Notes: generated from the sequence alone by a model not told the origin. Shown: positions 46,358-57,475, counted from the stretch's first letter. The stretch is DNA of 64,000 bases from Aquipseudomonas alcaligenes (GCF_003205495.1 NZ_QJRX01000002.1:434001-498000), one strand, 5' to 3'. Program-made: numbers and translations.

Positions 46358-49060
46358 TCAGATGCTGATGGCGCCGACGCCGAGGGACTCGCCGTTGGCC
46401 TGCGACAGCTGGCGCACTATGGCCTCCTGCAGGCGGGCGCAGAGTTCCGGGTCGGACAGCGGCTGGTTGGCGGCGTCGGTGATGAAGAACACGTCTTCCA
46501 CCCGTTCGCCGAGGGTGGCGATCTTGGCGTTCTGCAGCGACAGGTCGAAGTCGAGGAAGATCTTGCCGATCCGTGCCAGCAGGCCGGGGCGGTCCGGGGC
46601 GGTGATCTCCAGCACGGTGACCGGGCGCTGGGCGTCGTTGTGGATGGTCACCTGCGGGGCGAAGGCGAAGTGCTTGAGCTGGCGCGGCACGCGGCGCTGG
46701 ATGATCGCCGGGTACTCGTCGGGGTTCTTCAGCGCTTCCACCAGACCGTCGCGGATCTGCTTGATGCGCGCCGGGTTGTCGCCGATACGGCCGCCATCGG
46801 CGTCCAGCACGATGTAGGTGTCCAGGGTGAACTGGCTGGTGGAGGTGATCACCCGGGCGTCGTGGATGTTCAGGTTGAGCTGGTCCATGGCCGCCACCGT
46901 CACGGCGAAGAAGTCGTGCTGGTCCGGGGCGTAGATGAAGATCTGCGTGGCACCCTCGAACTCGCGCTGGGCGGTCTCCTTGATCAGCACCAGCGGGTCC
47001 TTGCCGGCCGGGTGCTGGAGGATGGCCTCGGTGTGCCAGGCCACGTCGGCGGCGCTGTGGCGCAGGAAGTAGTCGTCGCCGAGCTGGCTCCACAGCTGCT
47101 CGGCGTCGTCCTGATCGATGCCACCGCGCACCAGGATGTCGATCGCCGCGCTCTGCGTCTGGCGGATCTGCTCCTCGCGGTCCAGCGGGTTCTCCAGGCC
47201 GCGGCGCAGGGCGCGCTTGGTCTCGGTGTAGAGCTGGCGCAGCAGGCTGGCGCGCCAGGAGTTCCACAGGCTGGGGTTGGTGGCGTTGATATCGGCTACG
47301 GTCAGCACGTAGAGGTAGTCCAGGCGGGTCTGGTCGCCGACCAGCTGGGCGAAGTCGAAGATCACCTGCGGGTCGGAGAGGTCCTTGCGCTGGGCGGTGG
47401 TCGACATCACCAGGTGGTTCTGCACCAGCCAGACGATCAGCCGGCTGTCCCAGCTGGGCAGCTGGTGGCGCACGCAGAAGGCCTCGGCATCCACCGCGCC
47501 GAGCTCGGAGTGGTCGCCGCCGCGGCCCTTGCCGATGTCGTGGTAGAGCCCGGCCAGGTAGATCAGCTCGGGCTTGGGCAGCTTGTCGATCAGCTTGCTG
47601 GCCAGCGGGAACTTCTCCGCCAGCTCCGGCCATTTCAGCTTGCGCAGGTGCTTGATCAGGTTGAGGGTGTGGGCGTCCACCGTGTAGATGTGGAACAGGT
47701 CGTGCTGCATCTGCCCGACGATGTGGCCGAACTCCGGCAGGTAGCGGCCGAGGATGCCGTAGCGGTTCATCCGCCGCAGGTTGCGGTGGATGCCCTGGGT
47801 CGACTTGAACAGCTCGATGAACAGGCTGGTGTTGCGGATGTCGCGGCGGAAGTCGTCGTCGATCAGGTGGCGGCTGTCGCGCAGCAGGCGGATGGTGTCG
47901 GCACGCACGCCCTTGATCTCGGGGTGCTGGGCCATCAGCACGAAGACTTCGAGGATGGCGAAGGGGGTGCGCTTGAACACGCCAGGGCTGGTCACCTCGA
48001 TATAGCCGTCGCGCACCTGGAAGCGGCTGTTCAGCGGCTGCGCCGGGCCGCGCTCGCCCTCGCGCAGCAGGACGTCCTCGAAGTGCTGGTTGATCAGCTC
48101 GGAGAGCTCGGCGACGCCCATCACCACCCGGTAGTACTTCTGCATGAAGCGCTCGACGGCCAGGCGGCCGTCGCCATCCTCGAAGCCGAGCAGGGCGGCG
48201 ATCTTGCGCTGGTGGTCGAACAGCAGGCGGTCCTCGGCGCGCCCGGCGAGCATGTGCAGGGCGTAGCGCACCTTCCACAGGAACTCCTGGCTGGAGGCCA
48301 GCATGCCGTACTCGCTGTCGACCAGAAAGCCCTGCTGCACCAGGGAGTGCAGGTTGAGGCTGCCGAACTGGCGGCGGGCCACCCAGAGGATGGTCTGGAT
48401 GTCGCGCAGGCCGCCAGGCGAGCCCTTGACGTTGGGTTCCAGGTTGTACTCGGTGTCGTTGTACTTGGCGTGGCGCGCCTTGGCTTCCTTGCGCTTGGCC
48501 AGGAAGAACTCCTTGCTCGGCCACATGCGGTCGCTGGCGGTGACCTCCTGCATGCGCTGGCGCAGGTGTTCGGGGCCGGCGATGGTACGGCTTTCCATCA
48601 GGTTGGTGACCACCGTCAGGTCGGCGCGCGCCTCTTCCGCGCATTCGGCCACGCTGCGCACGCTCTGCCCGACTTCCAGGCCGATGTCCCAGAGCAGGGT
48701 GAGGAAGCCCTCGATGGGCTCGCGGAAGGTCTCGTGGTCGGCGCTGTCGAGGAGGATCAGCAGGTCGATGTCGGAGTAGGGGTGCAGCTCGCCACGGCCG
48801 TAGCCGCCGACGGCCAGCAGGGCGATGTCGGCGTCCTCGCTCCAGTCGAAGCGCTTCCAGGCCTCCTGCAGGATCTGGTCGACGAACCAGGCGCGGTCCT
48901 CGACCAGGCGGCGGATGTCGCGGCCCTCGCGAAAGCGCGCGTCGAGCACTTCGCGCGCCTGCTTGAGGGCCTTCTTGAAGGCGGCGATGGGGCTGGACTT
49001 GAGCGCCAGTTCCGCCTGGAACTGGCCGCGGTCAAACAACTCCGGGTCCATCTGGGGCAT
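46358..49060 (-). CDS. glnD: [Protein-PII] uridylyltransferase / uridylyl-removing enzyme
   Basis: This 900-residue nitrogen sensor modifies PII proteins. The nucleotidyltransferase motif [17 protein letters not shown] has the metal-binding D97 and D99; the HD hydrolase domain is seen in [19 protein letters not shown]; two ACT domains that sense glutamine occupy the C-terminal 200 residues ([38 protein letters not shown]). Length is near the E. coli 890. It starts 24 bp after map. A second Met follows three codons after the first; the first is kept here. Confidence 0.97.
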   Translation of the reverse strand: MPQMDPELFDRGQFQAELALKSSPIAAFKKALKQAREVLDARFREGRDIRRLVEDRAWFVDQILQEAWKRFDWSEDADIALLAVGGYGRGELHPYSDIDLLILLDSADHETFREPIEGFLTLLWDIGLEVGQSVRSVAECAEEARADLTVVTNLMESRTIAGPEHLRQRMQEVTASDRMWPSKEFFLAKRKEAKARHAKYNDTEYNLEPNVKGSPGGLRDIQTILWVARRQFGSLNLHSLVQQGFLVDSEYGMLASSQEFLWKVRYALHMLAGRAEDRLLFDHQRKIAALLGFEDGDGRLAVERFMQKYYRVVMGVAELSELINQHFEDVLLREGERGPAQPLNSRFQVRDGYIEVTSPGVFKRTPFAILEVFVLMAQHPEIKGVRADTIRLLRDSRHLIDDDFRRDIRNTSLFIELFKSTQGIHRNLRRMNRYGILGRYLPEFGHIVGQMQHDLFHIYTVDAHTLNLIKHLRKLKWPELAEKFPLASKLIDKLPKPELIYLAGLYHDIGKGRGGDHSELGAVDAEAFCVRHQLPSWDSRLIVWLVQNHLVMSTTAQRKDLSDPQVIFDFAQLVGDQTRLDYLYVLTVADINATNPSLWNSWRASLLRQLYTETKRALRRGLENPLDREEQIRQTQSAAIDILVRGGIDQDDAEQLWSQLGDDYFLRHSAADVAWHTEAILQHPAGKDPLVLIKETAQREFEGATQIFIYAPDQHDFFAVTVAAMDQLNLNIHDARVITSTSQFTLDTYIVLDADGGRIGDNPARIKQIRDGLVEALKNPDEYPAIIQRRVPRQLKHFAFAPQVTIHNDAQRPVTVLEITAPDRPGLLARIGKIFLDFDLSLQNAKIATLGERVEDVFFITDAANQPLSDPELCARLQEAIVRQLSQANGESLGVGAISI

Positions 49061-49084
49061 GCGCGCCTTCCTCTATGTGGATGC

Positions 49085-49885
49085 TCAGGGGGAAGTGCGC
49101 GGCAGGGTGTCGTCGCTGCGCAGGGTGAGGATCTCGTAGCCGCTCTCGGTGACCAGCACCGTATGCTCCCACTGAGCGGAGAGCTTGCGGTCCTTGGTGA
49201 TGGCGGTCCAGCCGTCGCCGAGCAGGCGGGTTTCCGGGCGGCCCTGGTTGATCATCGGCTCGATGGTGAAGGTCATGCCGGCCCTGAGCTCCATGCCGGT
49301 GCCGGCACGGCCGTAGTGCAGTACCTGCGGCTCCTCGTGGAACACCGCGCCGATGCCGTGGCCGCAGTATTCGCGCACCACCGAGAAGCCGTTCTTCTCG
49401 GCATGCTTCTGGATCACTTCGCCGATATCGCCCAGGCGCGCGCCGGGCTTGACCAGCTGGATGCCCTTGTACATGCACTCCTGGGTGATCTGGGCCAGGC
49501 GCTGGGCCCACTCCGGCACCTTGCCGACCATGAACATCTTGCTGGTGTCGCCGTGGTAGCCGTCCTTGATCACGGTGACGTCGATGTTCAGCACGTCACC
49601 GTCCTTCAGCGGCTTGTCGTTGGGGATGCCATGGCAGACCACGTGGTTGATCGAGGTGCAGATCGACTTGGGGAAGCCCGGGCGGCCCGGCGCGGCACCG
49701 TAGTTGAGCGGGGCGGGGATGGCCTTCTGCACGTTGACGATGTAGTCGTGGCAGATGCGGTCGATTTCCTCGGTGGTGACGCCGGGCTTGACGTGCTCGC
49801 CGATCATCTCCAGCACTTCGGCGGCCAGGCGGCCGGCCACGCGCATCTTCTCGATTTCGTCGGGCGTCTTGATGGTGACGGTCAT
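49085..49885 (-). CDS. map: Methionine aminopeptidase, type I
   Basis: This 266-residue metallopeptidase removes N-terminal Met. The metal ligands are in the expected motifs: IDVTVIKDGYHGDTSKMF (two Asp), GHGIGAVFHEEP (His), TFTIEPMI (Glu) and WEHTVLVTESGYEIL (Glu); the substrate His is in CTSINHVVCHGIPND. ATG 49885 gives MTVTIKTPDEIEKMR. Divergent from rpsB with 263 bp between, the classic map-rpsB layout. Leads the unit with glnD, dapC, arsC-like and dapD. Confidence 0.97.
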   Translation of the reverse strand: MTVTIKTPDEIEKMRVAGRLAAEVLEMIGEHVKPGVTTEEIDRICHDYIVNVQKAIPAPLNYGAAPGRPGFPKSICTSINHVVCHGIPNDKPLKDGDVLNIDVTVIKDGYHGDTSKMFMVGKVPEWAQRLAQITQECMYKGIQLVKPGARLGDIGEVIQKHAEKNGFSVVREYCGHGIGAVFHEEPQVLHYGRAGTGMELRAGMTFTIEPMINQGRPETRLLGDGWTAITKDRKLSAQWEHTVLVTESGYEILTLRSDDTLPRTSP

Positions 49886-50010
49886 GCGGTCTCTCTCGGC
49901 GCCGGTGGCGCAAGGCAAAAACGGGAAAGACGGCGATTCTAGCAGAAAGCCGCCGGGCGGCGGCATGCGGCCGGTTCCTGGTTCGGCTAGCCTGTCGCTG
50001 CTTTCTGTGG

Positions 50011-50148
50011 TATAAAACGCGCCGCTTTACGGGCAGAGCTGCTCGTAGGGCTTAACTCCGCACACGTATCGACACGATTTCCTGGGTGCCCGCAAGGGTT
50101 GGAGATTGGGATGCGTGGAGGCCTAACCCGACTTATCAAGGAACTATC
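50011..50148 (+). promoter_or_regulatory. rpsB promoter -10 and long 5' leader
   Basis: TATAAA (50011-50016) fits a -10 box, though the -35 region is poor. The following leader of about 125 nt is longer than needed for translation. In gammaproteobacteria the rpsB 5' UTR mediates feedback by ribosomal protein S2 on rpsB-tsf; position and length agree, but the fold was not computed. The rest of the 263-bp map-rpsB gap holds no gene. Confidence 0.55.
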
Positions 50149-50889
50149 ATGTCCCAAGTCAATATGCGCGATATGCTGAAGGCCGGTGTGCACTTCGGCC
50201 ACCAGACCCGTTACTGGAACCCGAAAATGGGCAAGTACATTTTCGGCGCGCGCAACAAGATTCATATCATCAACCTGGAAAAGACCCTGCCGATGTTCAA
50301 CGAGGCCCTGTCCTTCGTTGAGAAGCTGGCTGCCGGCAAGAACAAGATCCTGTTCGTGGGCACCAAGCGTTCCGCCGGCAAGATCGTGGCTGAAGAAGCT
50401 GCTCGCTGCGGTTCCCCCTACGTTGATCACCGTTGGCTCGGCGGCATGCTGACCAACTACAAGACCATCCGTGCTTCGATCAAGCGCCTGCGCGAGCTGG
50501 AAACCCAGTCCCAGGACGGCACCTTCGCCAAGCTGACCAAGAAAGAAGCCCTGATGCGCACCCGCGATCTGGAGAAGCTGGATCGTAGCCTGGGCGGCAT
50601 CAAGGACATGGGCGGCCTGCCGGACGCGCTGTTCGTGATCGACGTCGACCACGAGCGCATCGCCATCACCGAAGCCAACAAGCTGGGCATCCCGGTCATC
50701 GGCATCGTCGATACCAACAGCAGCCCGGAAGGCGTTGATTACATCATCCCGGGTAACGACGACGCCATCCGCGCCATCCAGCTGTACATGGGTGCCATGG
50801 CCGACGCCGTGATCCGTGGTCGTGGCAACGCTGCCGGCGGCACCGACGAGTTCGTCGAGGAAGCTGCTTCCGAGGCCAGCGAAGGCTGA
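50149..50889 (+). CDS. rpsB: 30S ribosomal protein S2
   Basis: This 246-residue ribosomal protein has the S2 signatures [20 protein letters not shown] near the start, [16 protein letters not shown], and [19 protein letters not shown]. It is needed for S1 binding to the 30S subunit. ATG 50149 has AAGGA about 8 bases upstream. Followed by tsf after two stacked hairpins. Codon use is strongly biased, as usual for ribosomal genes. Confidence 0.98.
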   Translation: MSQVNMRDMLKAGVHFGHQTRYWNPKMGKYIFGARNKIHIINLEKTLPMFNEALSFVEKLAAGKNKILFVGTKRSAGKIVAEEAARCGSPYVDHRWLGGMLTNYKTIRASIKRLRELETQSQDGTFAKLTKKEALMRTRDLEKLDRSLGGIKDMGGLPDALFVIDVDHERIAITEANKLGIPVIGIVDTNSSPEGVDYIIPGNDDAIRAIQLYMGAMADAVIRGRGNAAGGTDEFVEEAASEASEG

Positions 50890-50890
50890 T

Positions 50891-50941
50891 AACGGGAAGC
50901 ACCTTTCCCGTTGTGCGAGAAGGGGGCTTGGCCCCCTTTTT
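50891..50941 (+). terminator. Tandem hairpins between rpsB and tsf (attenuator)
   Basis: First hairpin AACGGGAA/TTCCCGTT (50891-50898 with 50905-50912); second AAGGGGGC/GCCCCCTT (50920-50927 with 50931-50938) ending in a five-T run. The second looks like an intrinsic terminator within the rpsB-tsf unit, suggesting partial termination. Confidence 0.75.
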
Positions 50942-51012
50942 GCCACTTGCGAATTTTGTGCCCGGCGTGGCCGGGTTGAATGGTTGAACACCACTTCAAG
51001 AGGATTGTGAAC

Positions 51013-51876
51013 ATGGCAGAAATCACTGCAGCCCTGGTTAAAGAACTGCGCGAGCGCACCGGCCAAGGCATGATGGAATGCAAGAAGGCCTTGGTTGCCG
51101 CCGGTGGCGACATCGAGAAGGCCATCGACGACATGCGCGCTTCCGGTGCCATCAAGGCCGCCAAGAAGGCCGGCAACGTCGCCGCCGAAGGCGCCATCGC
51201 CGCTCGCGTCGAGGGTGGTCGTGGCCTGCTGATCGAAGTCAACTCGCAGACCGACTTCCTGGCCCTGCAGGACGACTTCAAGGCCTTCGTCAAGGAGAGC
51301 CTGGACGAAGCCTTCGCCCAGAAGCTGACCGAAGCCGCCCCGCTGATCGCTTCCCGCGAATCCGCCCGTGAGGCCCTGGTCGCCAAGTGCGGTGAGAACG
51401 TCAACATCCGTCGTCTGGCTGCCGTCGAAGGCGACGTCGTGGGTTCCTACCTGCACGGCCACCGCATCGGCGTCCTGGTCGTACTGAAAGGCGGCAACGA
51501 GGAGCTGGCCAAGCACGTTGCCATGCACGTCGCTGCTTCCAACCCGGCCGTGCTGAACCCGTCCGACGTTTCCGAAGAGCTGATCGCCAAGGAAAAGGAA
51601 ATCTTCCTGCAGCTGAACGCCGAGAAGATCGCCGGCAAGCCGGAAAACATCGTCGAGAACATGGTCAAGGGTCGTATCGCCAAGTTCCTGGCCGAAGCCA
51701 GCCTGGTCGAGCAGGCCTTCGTCATGGATCCGGAAGTCAAGGTCGGTGAGCTGGTCAAGAAAGCCGGTGCCGAGATCGTTTCCTTCACCCGTTTCGAAGT
51801 GGGCGAGGGCATCGAGAAGGTCGAGGCTGACTTCGCTGCCGAAGTGGCTGCCCAGGTGGCCGCTGCCAAGCAGTAA
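51013..51876 (+). CDS. tsf: Translation elongation factor Ts
   Basis: This 287-residue nucleotide exchange factor recycles EF-Tu. The signatures are the UBA-like N-terminus ([24 protein letters not shown] split here) and the core [17 protein letters not shown] containing the TDFV-like EF-Tu contact. ATG 51013 has AGAGGA about 10 bases upstream. A strong terminator follows. Confidence 0.98.
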   Translation: MAEITAALVKELRERTGQGMMECKKALVAAGGDIEKAIDDMRASGAIKAAKKAGNVAAEGAIAARVEGGRGLLIEVNSQTDFLALQDDFKAFVKESLDEAFAQKLTEAAPLIASRESAREALVAKCGENVNIRRLAAVEGDVVGSYLHGHRIGVLVVLKGGNEELAKHVAMHVAASNPAVLNPSDVSEELIAKEKEIFLQLNAEKIAGKPENIVENMVKGRIAKFLAEASLVEQAFVMDPEVKVGELVKKAGAEIVSFTRFEVGEGIEKVEADFAAEVAAQVAAAKQ

Positions 51877-51899
51877 GACGGTTTCGCACTGTCGAACAG

Positions 51900-51933
51900 A
51901 AGAGGCTGCCCGCTTACGCGTGCAGCCTCTTTT
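51900..51933 (+). terminator. Intrinsic terminator after tsf
   Basis: Stem AAGAGGCTGC (51900-51909) with GCAGCCTCTT (51922-51931), 12-nt loop, then TT. It ends the rpsB-tsf transcript upstream of the pyrH promoter region. Confidence 0.85.
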
Positions 51934-52027
51934 GCAAAGCGGGCAATGCTCCGCACGATTTGACCGGGCAGTGGTCTGACTGCCGGGTAATATAAGCAGC
52001 CAAACAACGCCGCAGGAGAGATACGCA

Positions 52028-52771
52028 ATGGCTCAGCAGGTGAGTGGTCGTCAACCTCGCTATAAACGCATTCTGCTCAAGTTAAGCGGCGAGGCCCTGA
52101 TGGGCTCGGAAGAGTTCGGCATCGATCCCAAGGTGCTGGATCGCATGGCGCTGGAAGTCGGCCAGCTGGTCGGCATCGGCGTGCAGGTCGGCCTGGTGAT
52201 CGGCGGTGGCAACCTGTTCCGTGGCGCGGCGCTGTCTGCCGCCGGCATGGATCGGGTCACCGGCGACCACATGGGTATGCTGGCCACCGTGATGAACGCC
52301 CTGGCCATGCGCGACGCCCTGGAGCGCTCGAATATCCCCGCCATCGTGATGTCGGCCATCTCCATGGTCGGCGTGACCGACCACTACGATCGCCGCAAGG
52401 CCATGCGTCATCTGTCCACCGGCGAAGTGGTGATCTTTGCCGCTGGCACCGGCAACCCCTTCTTCACCACCGACTCGGCGGCCTGCCTGCGTGCCATCGA
52501 GATCGATGCCGACCTGGTGCTGAAAGCCACCAAGGTCGATGGCGTGTACACTGCCGACCCCTTCAAGGACCCCAATGCGGAGAAGTTCGAGCGCCTGACC
52601 TATGACGAGGTGCTCGACCGCAAGCTGGGCGTGATGGACCTGACGGCCATCTGCCTGGTGCGCGATCACAAGATGCCGCTGCGGGTCTTCAACATGAACA
52701 AGCCCGGCGCCCTGCTGAATATCGTGGTGGGTGGCGCCGAAGGAACCCTGATCGAGGAGGAAGCACAATGA
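52028..52771 (+). CDS. pyrH: UMP kinase
   Basis: This 247-residue hexameric kinase phosphorylates UMP. Signatures: [27 protein letters not shown], and [19 protein letters not shown]. The upstream region holds a TAATAT/TATAAG stretch (51988-51996) and an inverted repeat GGCAGT-N6-ACTGCC (51967-51984) that could be regulatory. Its stop overlaps the frr ATG (ATGA at 52768-52771). Confidence 0.98.
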   Translation: MAQQVSGRQPRYKRILLKLSGEALMGSEEFGIDPKVLDRMALEVGQLVGIGVQVGLVIGGGNLFRGAALSAAGMDRVTGDHMGMLATVMNALAMRDALERSNIPAIVMSAISMVGVTDHYDRRKAMRHLSTGEVVIFAAGTGNPFFTTDSAACLRAIEIDADLVLKATKVDGVYTADPFKDPNAEKFERLTYDEVLDRKLGVMDLTAICLVRDHKMPLRVFNMNKPGALLNIVVGGAEGTLIEEEAQ

Positions 52772-53325
52772 TCAACGAGATCAAGAAGGCCGCCCAGGAG
52801 CGCATGAGCAAGTCCCTGGAGTCCATGGGGCGCAACCTGGCCTCCATTCGCACCGGGCGCGCGCACCCGAGCATTCTGGACAGCGTCAAGGTCCCGGCCT
52901 ATGGCAGCGAGATGCCGCTGAACCAGGTCGCCGCGATCACCGTGGAAGATGCCCGTACGCTGAAGATCGTCGCTCACGACAAGACCCTGAGCGCGGCGAT
53001 CGAAAAGGCCATCATGACCTCCGATCTCGGCCTCAATCCGAGCAGTGCCGGTGCCACCATCCGCGTGCCGATGCCGGCCCTGACCGAAGAAACGCGCCGC
53101 GGCTACACCAAGCAGGCCCGTGGCGTTGCCGAGGATGCCAAGGTGGCGGTGCGCAACGTGCGTCGCGACGCCCTGGCCGAGCTGAAGAAGCTGTCCAAGG
53201 ACAAGGAGATCAGCGAGGACGAGGAGCGTCGTGCCGCCGACGAGGTGCAGAAGCTCACCGACAAGTTCGTTGCCGACATCGACAAGGCCCTGGAAGTCAA
53301 AGAAGCCGACCTGATGGCGGTGTGA
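52768..53325 (+). CDS. frr: Ribosome recycling factor
   Basis: This 185-residue L-shaped factor splits post-termination ribosomes with EF-G. The signatures are [39 protein letters not shown] and [15 protein letters not shown]. Its start overlaps pyrH; its TGA (53323-53325) immediately precedes the uppS GTG with an intervening ATGTGA. Likely translated from the same transcript as pyrH. Confidence 0.98.
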   Translation: MINEIKKAAQERMSKSLESMGRNLASIRTGRAHPSILDSVKVPAYGSEMPLNQVAAITVEDARTLKIVAHDKTLSAAIEKAIMTSDLGLNPSSAGATIRVPMPALTEETRRGYTKQARGVAEDAKVAVRNVRRDALAELKKLSKDKEISEDEERRAADEVQKLTDKFVADIDKALEVKEADLMAV

Positions 53326-53326
53326 T

Positions 53327-54088
53327 GTGAGCAGGAGCAAGCAGGACGCCCCGGCGGCGGTGCCACGGCATGTCGCCATCATCATGGATGGCAATAACCG
53401 CTGGGCGAAGAAGCGGCTGCTGCCCGGCGTGGCCGGGCACAAGGCCGGCGTCGATTCGGTGCGCGCGGTCATCGAGGTGTGCGCCGAGTCCGGGGTCGAG
53501 GTGCTGACCCTGTTTGCCTTCTCCAGCGAGAACTGGCAGCGCCCGGCCGAGGAGGTCGGGGCGCTGATGGAATTGTTCCTCTCGGCCCTGCGTCGCGAGG
53601 TGAAGAAACTCAAGGAAAACGCCATCAGCCTGCGCATCATCGGTGATCGCTCGCGCTTCCATCCGGAGTTGCAGGCGGCCATGCGTGAGGCCGAGCAGCT
53701 GACCGCCGGCGACAGCCGCTTCGTCCTGCAGATCGCCGCCAACTACGGTGGCCAGTGGGATATAGTCCAGGCCGCGCAGCGCCTGGCGCGGGAAGTCCAG
53801 GGCGGTCATCTGCGGCCGGAAGAGATCACTCCCGAGCTGCTGCAGGGCTGCCTGGCTACCGGTGATCTGCCGCTGCCGGACCTGTGCATCCGCACCGGCG
53901 GTGAGCACCGCATCAGCAATTTCCTGCTTTGGCAATTGGCCTATTCCGAGCTGTACTTTTCCGACCTGTACTGGCCGGACTTCAAACATGACGCCATGCG
54001 CAAGGCGCTGGCCGATTTCGCCACCCGCCAGCGCCGCTTCGGCAAGACCAGCGAACAGGTGGAAGCCGAGGCTCGCAGTCAATGCTGA
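53327..54088 (+). CDS. uppS: Undecaprenyl diphosphate synthase
   Basis: This 253-residue cis-prenyltransferase makes the C55 lipid carrier for peptidoglycan and O-antigen. Signatures: HVAIIMDGNNRWAKKRLLPG (catalytic Asp), FAFSSENWQRP, and DLCIRTGGEHRISNFLLWQ. The start is a GTG at 53327, 1 base after the frr stop; no ATG in frame gives the conserved N-terminus. The C-terminus overlaps cdsA by 7 bp. Confidence 0.96.
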   Translation: MSRSKQDAPAAVPRHVAIIMDGNNRWAKKRLLPGVAGHKAGVDSVRAVIEVCAESGVEVLTLFAFSSENWQRPAEEVGALMELFLSALRREVKKLKENAISLRIIGDRSRFHPELQAAMREAEQLTAGDSRFVLQIAANYGGQWDIVQAAQRLAREVQGGHLRPEEITPELLQGCLATGDLPLPDLCIRTGGEHRISNFLLWQLAYSELYFSDLYWPDFKHDAMRKALADFATRQRRFGKTSEQVEAEARSQC

Positions 54089-54897
54089 AACAACGCGTCA
54101 TCACCGCCCTGATCCTGCTGCCCATCGCCCTGGGGGGCTTCTTTCTGCTCGAGGGCTGGGCCTTCGCCCTGTTCATCGGCGCCGTGGTCAGCCTGGCTGC
54201 CTGGGAGTGGGCGCGCCTGGCCGGTCTGTCCGCCCAGTCGCAGCGGGTGGCCTACGGGGCGGCGGTTGCGGCCCTTCTCTACGGTGCCTGGCTGCTGCCG
54301 GCGCTGGCGCCCTGGTTGCTGGCGGCGGCGCTGCTCTGGTGGCTGGCGGCGACCCTGCTGGTGCTGAGCTATCCGGGCAGCAGTCGCTACTGGGGCGGGC
54401 TGCCCGGCAAGCTGCTGATTGGCCTGGTGATCCTGCTGCCGGCCTGGCAAGGCCTGGTGCTGCTCAAGCAGTGGCCGCAGGCCAATGGCCTGATCATCGC
54501 CGTGATGGTGCTGGTGTGGGGGGCCGATATTGGTGCCTACTTCGCCGGCAAGGCCTTCGGTAGGCGCAAGCTGGCGCCGCGGGTCAGTCCCGGCAAGAGC
54601 TGGGAGGGTTTCTATGGCGGCCTGGCCGCCAGCCTGCTGATTACCTTGGCGGTCGGTCTGCAGCAGGGCTGGTCAGCGGCTGGCCTGCTGCTGGCTCTGG
54701 GGGGCGCGGCACTGGTAGTGGCCGCCTCGGTGATCGGTGACCTGACCGAGAGCATGTTCAAGCGCCAGTCCGGGATCAAGGACAGCAGTAACCTGCTGCC
54801 CGGCCACGGTGGCGTGCTGGATCGCATCGACAGCTTGACCGCGGCCATTCCGCTGTTCGCCGTGCTGCTCTGGCTGGCGGGATGGGGCGCTCAGTGA
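54082..54897 (+). CDS. cdsA: Phosphatidate cytidylyltransferase
   Basis: This 271-residue polytopic membrane enzyme makes CDP-diacylglycerol. The CTP-transferase signature [20 protein letters not shown], with [15 protein letters not shown] after it, is intact, and about seven hydrophobic helices precede it. It overlaps uppS by 7 bp and its TGA overlaps the dxr GTG (GTGA at 54894-54897). Part of the uppS-cdsA-dxr-rseP run. Confidence 0.96.
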   Translation: MLKQRVITALILLPIALGGFFLLEGWAFALFIGAVVSLAAWEWARLAGLSAQSQRVAYGAAVAALLYGAWLLPALAPWLLAAALLWWLAATLLVLSYPGSSRYWGGLPGKLLIGLVILLPAWQGLVLLKQWPQANGLIIAVMVLVWGADIGAYFAGKAFGRRKLAPRVSPGKSWEGFYGGLAASLLITLAVGLQQGWSAAGLLLALGGAALVVAASVIGDLTESMFKRQSGIKDSSNLLPGHGGVLDRIDSLTAAIPLFAVLLWLAGWGAQ

Positions 54898-56081
54898 GTC
54901 GTCCGCAGCGCATCACCGTGCTCGGGGCGACCGGCTCCATCGGTCTTAGTACGCTGGATGTGATCGCCCGGCATCCCGAGCGCTACCAGGCCTTCGCCCT
55001 CAGCGGTTTCTCCCGGCTGGCCGAGCTCGAGCAGCTTTGCCTGAGGCATCGCCCGCAGTTCGCCGTGGTCGCCGATCAGGCCAGTGCCAGCAGGTTGCAG
55101 GATGCACTGCGTGGCGCTGGCCTCGCGACTCGCGTGCTGGTGGGCGAGGGCGGGCTGTGCGAGGTGGCCGCTCATCCGGATGTGGATGCGGTGATGGCGG
55201 CCATAGTCGGTGCCGCCGGCCTCAAGCCGACCCTGGCCGCCGTGCGGGCCGGCAAGAAGGTGTTGCTGGCCAACAAGGAGGCGCTGGTGATGTCCGGCGC
55301 CCTGTTCATGCAGGCGGTGCGCGAGCATGGCGCCACCCTGTTGCCGATCGACAGCGAGCACAACGCCATCTTCCAGTGCCTGCCCGGCGACTATGCCCGC
55401 GGTCTGGGGGCGGTAGGGGTGCGGCGTATCCTGCTGACGGCCTCCGGCGGGCCCTTCCGCGAGACACCGCTGGCCGAACTGGAGCGCGTCTCGCCCGAGC
55501 AGGCGTGCGCCCATCCGAACTGGTCCATGGGGCGCAAGATCTCGGTGGATTCGGCCAGCATGATGAACAAGGGGCTGGAGCTGATCGAGGCCTGCTGGCT
55601 TTTCGATGCGCGGCCCGAGCAGGTCGAGGTGGTCATTCACCCGCAGAGCGTGATCCACTCCCTGGTCGACTATGTGGATGGCTCGGTACTGGCGCAGCTG
55701 GGCAATCCGGACATGCGCACGCCCATTGCCCATGCCCTGGCCTGGCCGGAGCGGATCGATTCCGGCGTGGCGCCTCTGGACCTGTTTGCCGTCGCGCGCC
55801 TCGATTTCCAGGCGCCCGACGAGCTGCGCTTCCCCTGCTTGCGCCTGGCGCGGCAGGCCGCCGAGGCGGGGGGCAGTGCGCCGGCGGTATTGAATGCGGC
55901 CAACGAGGTGGCGGTGGCGGCGTTTCTCGAACGGCGCATCCGCTTTTCCGATATCGCGCGTATCATCGAGGACGGCCTGAATCGCGAGGCGTCGTCCGCG
56001 GTCGACGATCTCGATGCGGTGCTGGCGGCAGACGCGCGCGCGCGCGCCCTGGCCGCTGACTGGTTGAATCGCCACGGGTGA
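54894..56081 (+). CDS. dxr: 1-deoxy-D-xylulose 5-phosphate reductoisomerase
   Basis: This 395-residue NADPH enzyme makes methylerythritol phosphate, feeding UppS with isoprenoid units. Signatures: NADPH-binding [41 protein letters not shown], and [19 protein letters not shown]. The GTG at 54894 ([11 protein letters not shown]) is chosen as the family-typical start; an ATG at 54882 inside cdsA would add four residues. Confidence 0.97.
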   Translation: MSRPQRITVLGATGSIGLSTLDVIARHPERYQAFALSGFSRLAELEQLCLRHRPQFAVVADQASASRLQDALRGAGLATRVLVGEGGLCEVAAHPDVDAVMAAIVGAAGLKPTLAAVRAGKKVLLANKEALVMSGALFMQAVREHGATLLPIDSEHNAIFQCLPGDYARGLGAVGVRRILLTASGGPFRETPLAELERVSPEQACAHPNWSMGRKISVDSASMMNKGLELIEACWLFDARPEQVEVVIHPQSVIHSLVDYVDGSVLAQLGNPDMRTPIAHALAWPERIDSGVAPLDLFAVARLDFQAPDELRFPCLRLARQAAEAGGSAPAVLNAANEVAVAAFLERRIRFSDIARIIEDGLNREASSAVDDLDAVLAADARARALAADWLNRHG

Positions 56082-56102
56082 CAAGGCCCGGAGGAAGATG
56101 GA

Positions 56103-57455
56103 ATGAGTGCGCTGTACATGCTTTTCGGCACCCTGGTTGCGCTCGGGGTGCTGGTCACCTTCCACGAGTTCGGCCACTTCTGGGTGGCGCGCCGCTGCGG
56201 GGTCAGGGTGCTGCGCTTCTCCGTCGGATTCGGCAGTCCGCTGCTGCGCTGGCATGATCGCCAGGGCACCGAGTTCGTGGTGGCCGCCATCCCGCTGGGC
56301 GGCTACGTGAAGATGCTCGACGAGCGCGAGGGCGAGGTGCCCGCCGAGCAGATCGATCAGGCCTTCAATCGCAAGACGGTCAAGCAGCGCATTGCCATAG
56401 TGGCTGCCGGTCCTATCGCCAATTTCCTCCTGGCCATCCTGTTCTTCTGGGCGATCGCCATGCTCGGTACCCAGCAGGTGCGTCCGGTGATCGGCGCGGT
56501 GGCGCCGGACAGCCTTGCCGCTACCGCTGGACTGCGTGCCGGCCAGGAAATAGTGGCGGTCGATGGCGAGGCGACGCCCGGCTGGTCGGCCGTCAACCTG
56601 CAGCTGATTCGGCGTCTGGGGGAGTCCGGTACCGTCGAGCTGCAGGTGCGTGAGGTCGGCTCTTCCCTGATTGCCGATCGTCAACTGGTGCTGCGCGACT
56701 GGCTGCGTGGCGTCGACGAGCCGGAACCTCTCGAGTCTTTGGGTATCCGGCCGTGGCGGCCGGCGAGCGAGCCCGTGGTCAGCGAGCTCGATCCGCAGGG
56801 GCCGGCTCAGGCGGCGGGCGTGCGTCTGGGCGATCGGCTGCTGGCGCTCGATGAGCAGGCTCTGGACGAATGGCAGCAGGTCGTCGACTGGGTGCGTTCG
56901 CGCCCCGGCGAACGGGTAGTTCTGCGCCTGGAGCGTGCGGGTGAGCAGCTCGAGTTGCCTCTGGTGCTGGCAGCGCGTGGTGAAGGTGAGGCGCGTAGCG
57001 GTTATCTGGGGGTTGGCGTGAAGGGGGGCGAGTGGCCTGCGCACATGCTGCACGAGGTCAGTTTCGGGCCGCTCGATGCGGTTGCCGAAGGGCTTCGGCG
57101 CACCTGGAATATGACCCTGCTAACCCTTGATTCGCTGAAGAAAATGCTGTTCGGCGAGCTCTCGGTAAAAAACTTGAGTGGGCCGATAACCATTGCTAAA
57201 GTGGCGGGCGCTTCGGCTCAGTCCGGCGTGGCGGATTTCCTCAACTTCCTCGCCTACCTGAGCATTAGCCTGGGGGTTCTCAATTTGCTGCCCATTCCCG
57301 TTCTGGATGGGGGGCATTTGCTGTTCTACCTGGTCGAGTGGGTGCGTGGTCGCCCATTGTCTGAGCGGGTACAGGGTTGGGGCATTCAGATAGGTATCAG
57401 TCTGGTGCTGGGGGTGATGTTGCTGGCCCTGGTAAACGATCTGAGTCGTCTGTAA
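56103..57455 (+). CDS. rseP: Site-2 zinc protease RseP (MucP)
   Basis: This 450-residue intramembrane protease has the HExxH zinc site at residues 21-25 (FHEFGHFWVARRCGV), two PDZ domains (about 115-200 and 220-300), and the third ligand Asp402 in LLPIPVLDGGHL. In Pseudomonas, MucP cleaves the anti-sigma factor MucA to release AlgU. ATG 56103 has GGAGGA 8 bases upstream. bamA follows after a hairpin. Confidence 0.96.
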   Translation: MSALYMLFGTLVALGVLVTFHEFGHFWVARRCGVRVLRFSVGFGSPLLRWHDRQGTEFVVAAIPLGGYVKMLDEREGEVPAEQIDQAFNRKTVKQRIAIVAAGPIANFLLAILFFWAIAMLGTQQVRPVIGAVAPDSLAATAGLRAGQEIVAVDGEATPGWSAVNLQLIRRLGESGTVELQVREVGSSLIADRQLVLRDWLRGVDEPEPLESLGIRPWRPASEPVVSELDPQGPAQAAGVRLGDRLLALDEQALDEWQQVVDWVRSRPGERVVLRLERAGEQLELPLVLAARGEGEARSGYLGVGVKGGEWPAHMLHEVSFGPLDAVAEGLRRTWNMTLLTLDSLKKMLFGELSVKNLSGPITIAKVAGASAQSGVADFLNFLAYLSISLGVLNLLPIPVLDGGHLLFYLVEWVRGRPLSERVQGWGIQIGISLVLGVMLLALVNDLSRL

Positions 57456-57475
57456 CGAATAGCTGAATTCCGAAT

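Noticed and set aside
46349..49942. A plus-strand open frame of about 1200 codons opposite glnD and map
   Set aside because: Antisense shadow of glnD and map, which have all catalytic motifs; the translation has no recognisable domain.
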